From Eubacterium uniforme (GTDB lineage: Bacteria > Bacillota > Clostridia > Lachnospirales > Lachnospiraceae), in NCBI RefSeq assembly GCF_900167115.1, contig NZ_FUXZ01000005.1:166400-230399 (forward strand): a DNA stretch of 64,000 bases, written 5' to 3'. Made by a program: the position numbers and the translations under genes. The notes under the pieces are model-generated. The model saw only the letters and a program-made list of their open reading frames with translations. It was not told the origin of the DNA and did no database searches. This document shows, in pieces, positions 37,501-45,796 of this stretch (its first letter is position 1; every line of letters begins with the position of its first letter).

Positions 37501-38255
37501 GTGAAGAAAAACCAGACGACAAACCTGTAGATAAGCCAAAGAATGATAAAACAGATAATAATTCGCAGAAGACCAAGGAAAATGTAGTTGATAAAACGAA
37601 ATCAGATGAACTAAAAACAAATACCAACCCATCTCTAGAACAAGTTATTAATGCACTTAACAAAGAAAAATCATTAAAGCAAATTGAGTTTGGAAAATTG
37701 AAGTTTAATACTAACGGAATTAAGGAGAATTCAGTTGGACTTAAGTGGAAGAAAGTTGCTAGTGCTAAGAAGTATGTTATTTATGGTAATGTATGCGGAA
37801 AGGGCAAGAAGTACATAAAGATTGCAACTGTAAATAAACTTAAGTATACAGTTAAAAAGATTTCTGGAAAGAAACTTAAAAAGAGTACAAATTATAAATT
37901 TACTTGTTTGGCGTTAGATCAGGATGGGAAGGTTATTACAGCTGCTAAGGCAGTTCATGTTGTAACAGCAGGTGGAAAATTTGGTAATGTTAAAGAAATA
38001 AATCTTACAAATGTTGTTAATAAGAAATTAACATTAAAGAAAGGAAAAACATTTACTGTTAAATACAAACTTAATATTCCAAAAGGAAAGAGTATAGCTG
38101 ATCATCGAGGAGTAAGATTTGAATCAAGTGATTCTGATATTGCAAAGGTTGATATTAAGAGTGGAAAGATTACTGCTAAAAAGAAAGGAAAATGTAAAAT
38201 CTTTGTTTATACTCAAAATGGTTGTTATAGAGTTATTAGCGTAACGATTAAATAA
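31566..38255 (+). CDS. Giant secreted multidomain protein with C39-like peptidase, dockerin-like and LRR segments
   Basis: GGAGGAG precedes ATG 31566; 2229 residues follow. A signal peptide ends near EKVEAAS. An N-terminal papain/C39-like domain has Cys near 60 (SYSCSCFSAAYA), His near 137 (EQHYVVIVGY) and Asp in IIIDSIS. Next come an SH3b-like domain (about 215-295) and InlB-type repeats (about 400-520, 1055-1120, 1540-1600). Three WSGW-type repeats follow (about 690-945), then a chitobiase C-terminal-like domain (about 1255-1337) and a Big2-like domain. A dockerin-like pair of EF loops lies at about 1760-1820, an EF-hand plus LRR block at about 1838-1952, and the C-terminal module is shared with the previous gene. 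A surface or biofilm role is inferred. Confidence 0.85.
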   Translation: MGKTIRKYLAMIMSVVVVASGINIIQPEKVEAASNSKVLDINWNDIKSVGKQTLYSYSCSCFSAAYARTIAEKKSFKWYTFNDYGDNQYNVNCNWKGLTLYNNKDKKSVLKKVYENLRNNKPVVVYVNPKGMAKEQHYVVIVGYENVSSIDELKESNFIIIDSISPKYQTYAMNKTKYWGNEYVLKKNSKNQYIYIIPNKIINNPVITDKVYNVKNGTFKTYNENGQKLVSRAIYTEKNINSKIITYVDAGKLVYVSQTNSKEFWGKVRYCSDNKVYEGWMNCDLNATCKAGTQVKMQFMSDSDLTLRPITDKPVLNVKSGYTIPIGGTLNVDWSDVKNSTAYNVRLYKDGGVYKNTKVTRSEYYETLNNSGRYKISVQPINDVFHGDYYDSANVDVMKDVTVKFVDYDDKVLSEQKIRYNSDAIAPSAPSGREGYTFDGWDGKYQGVKSNTVVKAKYKVNKYKVTFYDVEGKIIGNSQQVEYMGSAKEPDKSLIPLKPGYIFMNWDKDFSCVKSNMDVYAVSSWENPTLPVKIVSATAKQDVNDGVVASYTVNVKVNTTNEEDITGRAIVALTTEDGNLLTATESDAFTISKTKPEYNGKITIPYTGQAAKADIYVINDYSYTSSIHKIGTIPISEKLTVNCTGMSDVLCTTAWTDVKPTDDVMDLETKIEYRSRERSMISTYKHMYWPNNWSAFTTDKVISSDTRKVNTKVQYRYRDLTAWSGEKTSSSKPTESKYLTITGQTTNYYYYHYINKYTDGSYGVDSVKSGSKNGTTISKNLGKCVWKNTSKITKTANYGDIGGKTQYQTPGKYCVTDSHVTSHSGHCGNTGYSLWYYDKSETIYKYKTREWKAWSGWQDTYVAPSDTREVETRVLYQYKDARVEVNDKEEHEDIPGYTWENTSLKNTGVIYSPWSNWQDDKLVETGGLEVQTRELYRWKYVNNQEGEILNGDQIVGDTMRVFGNVSDEFAGRQAICFVYKKGDASDYTTEYIGQVTLGDSGEFEFEFIPRETPSSGEHGTGDFEATLGIEGTDVVIKLDESNFGNPEQFKVPKQKYRVDFVDDNDEIIDSQIVNEGDTAIVPEVPNKDGYTFVGWNNDVTNINMDYTLESGNPIRTVYKINTYNVTYIDYVNDDYEIKAYNYGQTLVEPDNLEVESNDDAYDKIWSESFAGNKKVTSDMVVTANAKKKVFSVTYYDLNDEVYLYEEYEYGDSVHLMDADLLSDDDIIVYDWKCDDKKQINSIKKNLELRPVWLYASTVYAPEASLKSASYDKKQKVTFAVDNEKDSVYYTLDGSDPKEYGKLYTDSIDITDSCILKAYAVRDKANESEVVTYCYVINKSVENMDWVTRDELPEEVQTMGELYGLESATGYRYVETVKVMSEEEIAQYVEKGMKLEDEVEYTDWTYAVSLPEKIGDAEVEQVELVDGTKLYKYRYKIWVLKGTSPWTTEKPDVEEYEKATVYRYNLSDKCVVTFVYDNYTYDIILQKGSKIIKEISDNIKESEEFVGVYKDDEYTESVSLNDYRVEDDITLYVSKKTKEYEVRYFDNDGNLLKTDSVYYGESADDIDAPIIETMTFVGWDKGLDNIVENTDFYPVYVEREQAHLVELKLSNTRIFTNTSCRYVVKVDGIENINATVWSSNDNVAKVEDGFITGIHNGSAIITAKLDSGERASVEINVTGNKEYELMLDELSELKLDRERNLIVLEDTMTVKNVKKQFDNEVVVVSENGELSDDDNVITGNMIKAKNVDDTVDIVVAGDISADGVFDENDIDLFYDIWSDNITEEHIGTARYMAADVDRNGAISFKDVELLEYRVYGEDGKPDEIIDENDGSVEINSKNFPDENFRNYISEMFDEDGDGVISKEDIEIIEAIDVSGKKILSIEGCELFTNLQYLNCSNNDINEIGVTKLNNLKELDCSNNKITKLDLSNNDNLKYLDCRNNKLNTLYVREDIKDEELVGSEEEKTGYKYDEKVTIVKGHPSEEKPDDKPVDKPKNDKTDNNSQKTKENVVDKTKSDELKTNTNPSLEQVINALNKEKSLKQIEFGKLKFNTNGIKENSVGLKWKKVASAKKYVIYGNVCGKGKKYIKIATVNKLKYTVKKISGKKLKKSTNYKFTCLALDQDGKVITAAKAVHVVTAGGKFGNVKEINLTNVVNKKLTLKKGKTFTVKYKLNIPKGKSIADHRGVRFESSDSDIAKVDIKSGKITAKKKGKCKIFVYTQNGCYRVISVTIK

Positions 38256-38292
38256 GTAAAATATCATCTTAATATTTGGTTATATCGATTTA

Positions 38293-38320
38293 GGGCAGAG
38301 GCTTATGTCTCTGCCCTTTT
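38293..38320 (+). terminator. Terminator at the left edge of duplicated module 2
   Basis: Stem GGGCAGAG / CTCTGCCC and TTTT. It matches the terminator at 18508 together with its upstream 20 bases. A TATAAT (38335-38340) just after it is the likely -10 of the next gene. Confidence 0.9.
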
Positions 38321-38371
38321 ATATGTGGATATGGTATAATATTATTAATGTTTATATCAGGAGATGTCAAT

Positions 38372-38776
38372 ATGGGAAAGAAGAAGAGAGTATTAATTGG
38401 AATATGTATATTTTTAGTATTGGTTGTTGGATATGCAACTTATTATTTGAATTCATACTATAGAGCTACTGATGAGATGGATAAATTTATTAAGAGTGAT
38501 GATCAAGTTGCTGTTAAGGAGATCGAGGAAGGTTATTTCTTTGATGGACCTGGTGATGATAAGGCGATGATTTTTTATCCGGGAGGTAAGGTTGAAACAA
38601 AGGCATATGCAAGACTGATGAATAAGCTCGCAAAGGAGGGGATTGACACATTCCTTTTGGATATGCCTTTTCATCTTGCGGTACTTGATAAAAATGTAGC
38701 GGATAAAATTATTAGTAAGTATCAATATGATACTTACTATATGAGTGGACACTCATTAGGTGTTGGTGGTGTATAA
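38372..38776 (+). pseudogene. Alpha/beta hydrolase, C-terminal half deleted (copy 2)
   Basis: ATG 38372 (RBS AGGAG) gives the same anchor and N-terminal half as copy 1 (more than 85% identical by eye) up to the nucleophile elbow GHSLG. It then reads VGGV and stops, which is exactly the C-terminal end of copy 1 (KLGVGGV). The junction is TTAGGTG, which would have been present both at the elbow and near the end. A deletion between these 7-base direct repeats explains it. The catalytic Asp and His are gone, so the 134-residue product should be inactive. Translation could still occur. Confidence 0.85.
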
Positions 38777-38804
38777 TATAAGTATATATATGGAGGCGCT
38801 TGTT

Positions 38805-40439
38805 TTGAAATGGTTTAAGATTTTTATATGCTTTTGTTTGATCATAATGATAAGTAACATGGTATATGCTAAGGATAAGAGTATAAGTAATAGATGGCAG
38901 ATTGTTTTGTTTGGTAGGACAGGGATAAATGAAAATTTATACGGTCTTAAAGATAATGTTTTGACTCTTAAGAAAAATAAATGTGTTCTTGTATATGATA
39001 ACTTTGAAGCTTTGCCTAAAAAGATAAAAATGACAAATGGTAATAAAGTTAGAATTGTTGTTGATAAGGAAAAGAGTATTAGAACGAAATTGAAATTGAA
39101 AAGAGATTCATTTCGTGCTTTGAAATTTGTTCCTTCTGATGAAGTAGCTTTAGATGTGGATGAGAAAAAAGGAACTATTAAAGCAAATATTGAGGGAACT
39201 TTTAAATTAAAGATATATGAAAAGATTGATGAAAGATGGAAGTATAAAAAGAAAATAAAAATATCCATAAAGAATAAGCCTATATCTCTAGATAAAAATA
39301 ATGAAATACAAAGAGAATTTGACTATCCAGAGAGTATTAAATTATTCGGTAATATAAATGAATTTGGTTTTTTGAAAGAAGAGACAGATAAAGAAATAAT
39401 ATCTGATAACAAGGAAGATGATGGTTTTAAAAATATAGAATTAAATGAGAAAGACATTTATAGAATTAGAGTTAATACGAAAACAAAAATATCAAATGAA
39501 GTTTATCCTAAAACAGCAATTATTAAGAATATAAAATATACAACAGATAACAAGAAGATATTATCTGTAGATAAGGATGGAGTTATTAAGGCATTAAAAG
39601 CGGGGAAAGCTACTATTACTTGTACATCGCTTTATGATAAAAAAGTACGGACTAAAATTCATGTTTGCATTTGCTCCATTGATGCTGATAAAAATCAGAT
39701 TGTTGCCCATAGGGGATATAGTACAGAAGCACCTGAAAATTCTCTTGCTGCATATCGATTAGCATGTGAGTATGGTTTTTACGGCGTGGAGTGTGATATT
39801 TATGTTACTAAAGATGGAAAGTTCGTATGTAATCATAATCCATCCATGCTTCATATGTTTGGAGTTGATTTAGAAATATCTAATTGCACATATGACGAAA
39901 TTAAAGATATAAATATGACTAATGGACAAAATATAGATAAATATCCAAATGAGAAGATTCCTAGAGTTGAAGAGTACTTAGATATAATTAAGCAGTATGG
40001 TAAATGTGCTGTCATTGAATTAAAAGGTGAGATGCAATATGAAGATCTAGTTCGTTTGTCTGAAATATTAGATTCGTATGACATGAATGATAAGATTGAA
40101 ATTATATCTTTTAATGTTGAATCGATGGTGAATATAAGAGATATATATTCAAAAAAAGACTGTAAAGTTATGCCGGAGTTTTATGTTTTATCTCCTAAAC
40201 CGGAAGAAATTCAAAGTTCATTGGGAGATAAAACTACATTGGAATGGGCTTTGGAGAATGATTTCAATATAGGCTGTTATTATGAGGTGGTTAACAAGGA
40301 GATGGTTGATAAATTGCATGAAAAGAATTTAAAGTGTTATATCTATTGTATTGATGATTATTATTTTGCTTATGATACTTTTGATGAATTTAAGATAGAT
40401 TCATTAGCAGCAAATACAGCTGAAATAATAGATTTATAA
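38805..40439 (+). CDS. Secreted glycerophosphodiester phosphodiesterase with Ig-like domain
   Basis: TTG 38805 is chosen because GGAGG (38792-38796) is 8 bases upstream and a signal peptide follows directly (MKWFKIFICFCLIIMISNMV). Residues about 225-285 form a Big2-like Ig domain (KILSVDKDGVIKALKAGKAT). The GDPD barrel starts at about 300 with AHRGYSTEAPENSLAAY, then VECDIYVTKDGKFVCNHNP (Glu, Asp and His of the metal and catalytic site) and IELKGEM, and continues to the end. It would cleave glycerophosphodiesters or teichoic-acid-like polymers outside the cell. It is the cargo of module 2. Confidence 0.9.
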   Translation: MKWFKIFICFCLIIMISNMVYAKDKSISNRWQIVLFGRTGINENLYGLKDNVLTLKKNKCVLVYDNFEALPKKIKMTNGNKVRIVVDKEKSIRTKLKLKRDSFRALKFVPSDEVALDVDEKKGTIKANIEGTFKLKIYEKIDERWKYKKKIKISIKNKPISLDKNNEIQREFDYPESIKLFGNINEFGFLKEETDKEIISDNKEDDGFKNIELNEKDIYRIRVNTKTKISNEVYPKTAIIKNIKYTTDNKKILSVDKDGVIKALKAGKATITCTSLYDKKVRTKIHVCICSIDADKNQIVAHRGYSTEAPENSLAAYRLACEYGFYGVECDIYVTKDGKFVCNHNPSMLHMFGVDLEISNCTYDEIKDINMTNGQNIDKYPNEKIPRVEEYLDIIKQYGKCAVIELKGEMQYEDLVRLSEILDSYDMNDKIEIISFNVESMVNIRDIYSKKDCKVMPEFYVLSPKPEEIQSSLGDKTTLEWALENDFNIGCYYEVVNKEMVDKLHEKNLKCYIYCIDDYYFAYDTFDEFKIDSLAANTAEIIDL

Positions 40440-40458
40440 TTTGAAGTTATATATAATT

Positions 40459-40520
40459 AAAACCAGAAAAATGTGTTAAACTCCATAAATAAAATGGAGA
40501 AATCACATCTTCCTGGTTTT
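40459..40520. terminator. Shared bidirectional terminator, module 2
   Basis: Outer stem AAAACCAG / CTGGTTTT with the same inner hairpin as 22599-22660. Confidence 0.85.
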
Positions 40521-40523
40521 AGT

Positions 40524-41309
40524 TTATTTTATAATATATTTTCCTAAATCGCCGTTAAGTACATTGCAATCGACGTATTTTTCTTTTCCGTTTATTCCGT
40601 CAAGTTTTAAATGATCTGTATACTGCCAAATAGTCCAATCATATGGAGGCTTAAAGTACACGTTTCTAATCCATAATGGATAATCATCAAAGTCACCATT
40701 TAAAAACTTGTTGTAAAATGGAGTTGTTGAATAAATCATAGGTTTAACTTTATATTCATCTTCTAATAAATCAAGCATAGTTTGTAAGTTTTTACGTAGT
40801 TTATCTTTTTTGGGCGGGTTTTTTCTTTTGTTTCCATAGTATTCAACGTCAACTACAGGAATAAGATTTCCTTTTAAATCACCTACTGTTTTAATAAAGT
40901 GTTTTGCCTGTTTCTCAGGTGAACTATCGAAGCTAAAGAAGTGATACATTCCATATGTATATCCCTCAGATGAAAGAGCATCTTTGTTTTTCTTGAAGCA
41001 TTCATCCACATATGAACTTCCTTCTGTAGCTTTTATATATACAAAATCAAAATCTTCTTCCTTGATTTGCTTCCAATCAACATCACCATGATAATGTGAT
41101 ACATCAATTCCTCTTACAGAGTAGCTTTTTGATTGTATCTTAGCAAATGGTTTAAAGTTAATTATTATAAGTGCTATTATAAATAAACTACCACAAACTA
41201 TAAGAGGCATCTTAGCTTTATGATAGTGTTTCTTGTTTTCTTTAATAGTTTTTCCTACATTAAGCTTAGTTGTGATTTCGTCAATGCTTTTTTTATTTGT
41301 TTTACTCAT
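40524..41309 (-). CDS. Membrane-anchored GH25 muramidase (copy 2)
   Basis: This is the paralogue of the 22664 gene with the same layout: cytoplasmic basic N-terminus, one membrane segment (MPLIVCGSLFIIALIIINF) and a GH25 domain with GIDVSHYHGDV, VPVVDVEYYG and IWQYTDH. It has 261 residues, full length and without damage. The start is ATG 41309; the upstream region repeats the promoter of copy 1. Differences are mostly conservative (for example HHQGDV versus HYHGDV), so both are probably active in peptidoglycan turnover. Confidence 0.92.
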   Translation of the reverse strand: MSKTNKKSIDEITTKLNVGKTIKENKKHYHKAKMPLIVCGSLFIIALIIINFKPFAKIQSKSYSVRGIDVSHYHGDVDWKQIKEEDFDFVYIKATEGSSYVDECFKKNKDALSSEGYTYGMYHFFSFDSSPEKQAKHFIKTVGDLKGNLIPVVDVEYYGNKRKNPPKKDKLRKNLQTMLDLLEDEYKVKPMIYSTTPFYNKFLNGDFDDYPLWIRNVYFKPPYDWTIWQYTDHLKLDGINGKEKYVDCNVLNGDLGKYIIK

Positions 41310-41342
41310 GTTTTTTCCTCGTTTATATTTATTTCAGTATGT

Positions 41343-41371
41343 AGTATAACTAAAAGAGCAATGTGAGTCAA
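41343..41371 (-). promoter_or_regulatory. Promoter of GH25 copy 2
   Basis: On the minus strand: TTGACT (41366-41371), 17 bases, TATACT (41343-41348). Confidence 0.8.
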
Positions 41372-41508
41372 TAATTCTTTGCTGAGTATAATTCAATATG
41401 AATGGCGTGATAGAATGTTTGTAAGTTTTGTAGCATATAACATATAATAAGCAAATGTTTCCTTATGTTTTGTTACATGTAAGCATTTAAAAAGTAAAAA
41501 CTTTGTGT

Positions 41509-41550
41509 TATAATAGGCGCGTATGATTTTGAAATCATATGCGCTTTTTA
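41509..41550 (+). promoter_or_regulatory. -10 box and inverted repeat before purL
   Basis: TATAAT (41509-41514) is followed at once by GCGC.TATGATTT / AAATCATATGCGC (41517-41545) and TTTTT. If transcription starts near 41521, the hairpin is at the very 5-prime end and looks like an operator or a cut-short attenuator. The -35 is weak (TTTAAA). Confidence 0.45.
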
Positions 41551-41577
41551 AAACATTACAATTTGGAGGAATAGTAC

Positions 41578-44500
41578 ATGAGTAGTGTAAAACGTATTTA
41601 TGTAGAAAAAAAGAAACCATATGCTGTAAAAGCAAATGAGCTTTTTGAAGAAATTGGTAGTTACTTAGGCATTAAGGTTGAGGCAGTTAGAGTGCTTGTA
41701 AGATATGATGTTGAAGGCATATCAGAAGACACTTATAAAAAAGCACTTACTACAGTTTTCTCAGAAGCACCAGTAGATGATTATTATGAAGAAGAATTTT
41801 CTTATGATAAGAATGCTGACAGAGTATTTTCAGTTGAATACTTACCTGGACAGTTTGATCAGAGAGCTGACTCAGCAGTTCAGTGTATTGGCTTTTTAAA
41901 TGAAAATGAAGAAGTAGTAATTAAGAGTGCTACAACTTATGTTATTACTGGTAATATCAGCGATGATGAGTTTGAACAGATTAAGTCATTCTGTATTAAT
42001 CCTGTAGACTCAAGAGAAACTGGTTTAGAAAAGCCAGAAACTTTAGTTACTAAGTTTGATGAACCAGACGATGTTATTACATTTGCTGGATTTAAGGATA
42101 TGGAGGAAGGCAAACTTAAAGAGTTATATGATAGTCTTGGACTTGCAATGACATTTAAGGACTTTTTACATATTCAGAACTACTTCAAGAGTGAGGAAGA
42201 TAGAGATCCTACTATGACAGAAATTCGTGTTCTTGATACATATTGGTCAGATCACTGCCGTCATACAACATTCTCTACAGAACTTACTAATGTTACTTTT
42301 GATGATGGTTTCTATAAAGCTCCAATTGAAAAAACATATAATGATTATTTAGAAGCAAGAGATGTTTTATATAAGGGAAGAGATGATAAGTTTGTTTGTC
42401 TTATGGATTTAGCACTTCTTGCAATGAAGAAATTAAAGGCTGAAGGAAAGTTAGCTGATCAGGAAGAATCAGATGAAATTAATGCATGTTCAATCGTTGT
42501 TCCTGTTGAAGTTGATGGTAAGACTGAGGAATGGCTTGTAAACTTCAAGAATGAAACACATAACCATCCTACAGAAATCGAGCCATTTGGTGGTGCTGCT
42601 ACTTGTCTTGGTGGTGCAATCAGAGATCCACTTTCAGGACGTACATATGTATATCAGGCTATGAGAGTTACAGGTGCAGCTGATCCAACTAAGGCTATTA
42701 AGGATACATTACCAGGTAAATTACCTCAGAAGAAGATTGTACGTGAGGCAGCTCATGGTTACAGCTCATATGGTAACCAGATCGGTCTCGCAACAGGTCT
42801 TGTTAAGGAAGTTTACCATCCAAATTATGTTGCTAAGCGTATGGAAATTGGTGCTGTTATGGGTGCTGCTCCAAGACGTGCTGTTAGAAGACTTACATCA
42901 GATCCGGGTGATAAGATTATCTTACTTGGTGGTCGTACAGGACGTGATGGTATCGGTGGTGCTACTGGTTCATCAAAAGTACATACAGAAAGTTCAATAG
43001 AGACATGTGGTGCAGAAGTTCAGAAGGGTAATGCACCTACAGAAAGAAAGATTCAGAGACTCTTTAGAAGAGAAGAAGTAAGTTACCTTATTAAGAAGTG
43101 TAACGACTTCGGTGCAGGTGGTGTTTCAGTTGCTATCGGTGAACTTGCAGATGGTTTAGTAGTAGACCTTGATAAAGTTCCTAAGAAGTATGCTGGTCTT
43201 GATGGTACAGAAATTTCAATTTCTGAATCACAGGAAAGAATGGCAGTTGTTGTTGCACCAGAAGATGTAGATCAGTTCTTAAAATATGCTAATGAAGAAA
43301 ACCTTGAAGCTATTTTAGTTGCTGAAGTTACAGAGGAACCTAGACTTGTTCTTAACTGGAGAGGTAAGGATATTGTTAATTTATCAAGAGCGTTTCTTGA
43401 TACAAATGGTGCTCATCAGGAAACAGAAGCAGAAGTAGAAATGCCGGTTAAAGAGGATAACTACTTTGACGTTAAGGATGTTGCTGATGTTAAGAGTACT
43501 TGGATTAATACACTTTCAGACCTTAATGTATGTTCACAGAAGGGTCTTGTGGAAATGTTTGACGGTTCTATTGGAGCAGGTTCAGTATTTATGCCATTCG
43601 GTGGTAAGTATCAGCTTACAGAAACACAGAGTATGGTAGCTAAGCTTCCTGTACTTAATGGTAAATGTGATACAGTTACAATGATGTCTTATGGTTTTGA
43701 TCCATATCTTTCAACATGGAGCCCATATCATGGTGCAATTTATGCAGTTGTTGAATCAGTTGCTAAGATTGTTGCATCAGGTGGTGACTATAAGAAGATT
43801 CGTTTCACATTCCAGGAATATTTCAGACGTATGTCAGCAGATAAGAAGCGTTGGAGCCAGCCAGTTGCAGCACTTCTTGGTGGATACGATGCACAGATTG
43901 GATTTGGTCTTCCATCAATTGGTGGTAAGGATAGTATGTCAGGTACATTCAATGAAATCGACGTACCTCCAACACTCGTATCATTTGCTGTAGACGTTGC
44001 AGATGAAAATGAAATTATTACTCCTGAATTTAAGAAAGCTGGAAGCAAGATTGTTAAATTCAGTATTGATAAAGATGAATTCGATAAGCCAGTTTATGAA
44101 AAGGTAATGGCTCTTTACGATGCTATTCATACAGCAATTGGAAAGGGTGCTATTATTTCAGCATATGCTCTTGATTCAAAGGGTATTGCAGCAGCTGTAA
44201 GTAAGATGGCATTTGGTAATAAGATTGGTGTTAAGATTGATGATTCAGTAGAAGCTAAGAACTTATTTGCTGTAGGATTTGGTGATATTATCGCTGAAGT
44301 TCCTGCTGATAAGTTAAGCGATATTACTTGTGATTATGTGGTTATTGGTGAAACAACTGATGATTCTAAGATTACATATAAGGATATGGTTATTGCTCTT
44401 GATGATGCAATTGCTACATGGACAAAGCCACTTGAAAAGGTATTCCCAACAAGAAGTCATAAGGATACATCAAAGGTTGATACTCCAATTTATGACAAGG

Positions 44501-45330
44501 GTAATGTTTATGTTTGCAGGAATAAGATTGCTAAGCCTACAGTATTTATTCCAGTATTCCCTGGAACAAACTGTGAATATGATTCAGGCAAGGCATTTGA
44601 ACGCGCTGGAGCAAATGTTATCACTAAGGTATTTAAAAATATCACACCTGATGACATCAGAGATTCAGTAGACATCTTTGAAAAGGCTATTAATGAAGCA
44701 CAGATTATCATGTTCCCAGGTGGTTTCTCAGCTGGTGATGAACCTGATGGTTCTGCTAAATTCTTTGCAACAGCATTCCAGAATGCTAAGATTAAAGAAG
44801 CTGTTACAAAGCTACTTAATGAAAGAGATGGTTTAGCACTTGGTATCTGTAATGGTTTCCAGGCTCTTATTAAGCTTGGTTTAGTACCTAATGGTCAGAT
44901 AGTAGGTCAGGATGCAAATGCACCAACACTTACATTTAATACAATTAACCGTCATATCTCAAAGATGGTTTATACAAAGGTTGTTACAAATAAGTCTCCA
45001 TGGCTTATGGGAGCAGAACTTGGCAAAACTTATGTAAACCCAGCTTCACATGGTGAAGGTCGTTTCGTAGCAAATGAAGAGTGGATTAAGAAGCTCTTTG
45101 AAAATGGCCAGGTTGCTACTCAGTATGTTGACGAAAATGGTAATCCAACTATGGATGAAGAATGGAACATCAATGGTTCTTATGCAGCAATCGAAGGTAT
45201 CACATCTCCAGATGGTAGATGTCTTGGTAAGATGGCTCATTCAGAAAGAAGAGGCGATCATGTTGCAATCAACATCTATGGCGAGCAGGATATGAAGATA
45301 TTTGAAAGCGGCGTTAAGTATTTTCAGTAG
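41578..45330 (+). CDS. purL: Phosphoribosylformylglycinamidine synthase, single-chain
   Basis: The enzyme makes FGAM from FGAR, glutamine and ATP in purine synthesis. The 1250-residue chain holds both the synthetase (ISESQERMAVVV, GGKDSMSGT, DTYWSDHCRHTTF) and a C-terminal glutaminase with PGTNCEYDSG and nucleophile Cys near 1091 in LGICNGFQAL. Histidine and glutamate follow in the SHGEGRF and AHSERRGDH segments. This one-chain form is normal in Clostridia, where other bacteria split PurL/PurQ/PurS. A good RBS (GGAGGAA) precedes ATG 41578. Codon use is biased to preferred codons, suggesting strong expression. Its stop codon TAG touches palindromic element B. Confidence 0.96.
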   Translation: MSSVKRIYVEKKKPYAVKANELFEEIGSYLGIKVEAVRVLVRYDVEGISEDTYKKALTTVFSEAPVDDYYEEEFSYDKNADRVFSVEYLPGQFDQRADSAVQCIGFLNENEEVVIKSATTYVITGNISDDEFEQIKSFCINPVDSRETGLEKPETLVTKFDEPDDVITFAGFKDMEEGKLKELYDSLGLAMTFKDFLHIQNYFKSEEDRDPTMTEIRVLDTYWSDHCRHTTFSTELTNVTFDDGFYKAPIEKTYNDYLEARDVLYKGRDDKFVCLMDLALLAMKKLKAEGKLADQEESDEINACSIVVPVEVDGKTEEWLVNFKNETHNHPTEIEPFGGAATCLGGAIRDPLSGRTYVYQAMRVTGAADPTKAIKDTLPGKLPQKKIVREAAHGYSSYGNQIGLATGLVKEVYHPNYVAKRMEIGAVMGAAPRRAVRRLTSDPGDKIILLGGRTGRDGIGGATGSSKVHTESSIETCGAEVQKGNAPTERKIQRLFRREEVSYLIKKCNDFGAGGVSVAIGELADGLVVDLDKVPKKYAGLDGTEISISESQERMAVVVAPEDVDQFLKYANEENLEAILVAEVTEEPRLVLNWRGKDIVNLSRAFLDTNGAHQETEAEVEMPVKEDNYFDVKDVADVKSTWINTLSDLNVCSQKGLVEMFDGSIGAGSVFMPFGGKYQLTETQSMVAKLPVLNGKCDTVTMMSYGFDPYLSTWSPYHGAIYAVVESVAKIVASGGDYKKIRFTFQEYFRRMSADKKRWSQPVAALLGGYDAQIGFGLPSIGGKDSMSGTFNEIDVPPTLVSFAVDVADENEIITPEFKKAGSKIVKFSIDKDEFDKPVYEKVMALYDAIHTAIGKGAIISAYALDSKGIAAAVSKMAFGNKIGVKIDDSVEAKNLFAVGFGDIIAEVPADKLSDITCDYVVIGETTDDSKITYKDMVIALDDAIATWTKPLEKVFPTRSHKDTSKVDTPIYDKGNVYVCRNKIAKPTVFIPVFPGTNCEYDSGKAFERAGANVITKVFKNITPDDIRDSVDIFEKAINEAQIIMFPGGFSAGDEPDGSAKFFATAFQNAKIKEAVTKLLNERDGLALGICNGFQALIKLGLVPNGQIVGQDANAPTLTFNTINRHISKMVYTKVVTNKSPWLMGAELGKTYVNPASHGEGRFVANEEWIKKLFENGQVATQYVDENGNPTMDEEWNINGSYAAIEGITSPDGRCLGKMAHSERRGDHVAINIYGEQDMKIFESGVKYFQ

Positions 45331-45674
45331 TTAATACAATACGGACTGCGTAAATGTATATTGTCTATTCGGGACTCAGCTCTCGCACGGTGCGGGCTGC
45401 CCCTAGCGGTACTAAGCTCGTAAGTAGTGATTATGATGTTATAAAGATTACTAATTTGTATAATACAAGTATTATATGATAAAAATAAAAGAAGCTATAC
45501 ATTTGAGTGTAAACACTCAAGTATAGCTTCTTTTACTTTTATGACATAACGCTTCGCGTTATGCAAATTGACAATCTTTATAACTAATCACCACTTACTT
45601 GCTAAGTGCCGAGACCCGCAACGGTCCCGCCTAGAAAATATAGCATTTGCGCAGTCCTTACGTATTGTATTAAC
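45330..45674 (+). ncRNA. Long-range structured RNA element, copy B
   Basis: The outer stem pairs 45330-45367 with 45634-45674 (GTTAATACAATACG / CGTATTGTATTAAC and beyond). It has no sequence in common with the outer stem of copy A at 10269. The inner strands 45373-45424 and 45594-45628 are nearly identical to copy A. The next helix has changed on both sides (AATTTG/CAAATT here, AATTCG/CGAATT in A), a compensatory change. A conserved TGATG bulge sits on the left strand. The tip carries a different hairpin (45487-45534) and the same CATAACGCTTCGCGTTATG (45545-45563). It begins at the last base of the purL stop. Confidence 0.6.
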
Positions 45675-45796
45675 TACAATGATTTGGTCGATTTTTTATT
45701 TGGATTTATAATTTAAATGTTTCTGGTATTATGTATATATTTCCTGTGATATAATTGAAATAATTAATATAGGTATATGTGAAAAGGGGAATTAAA

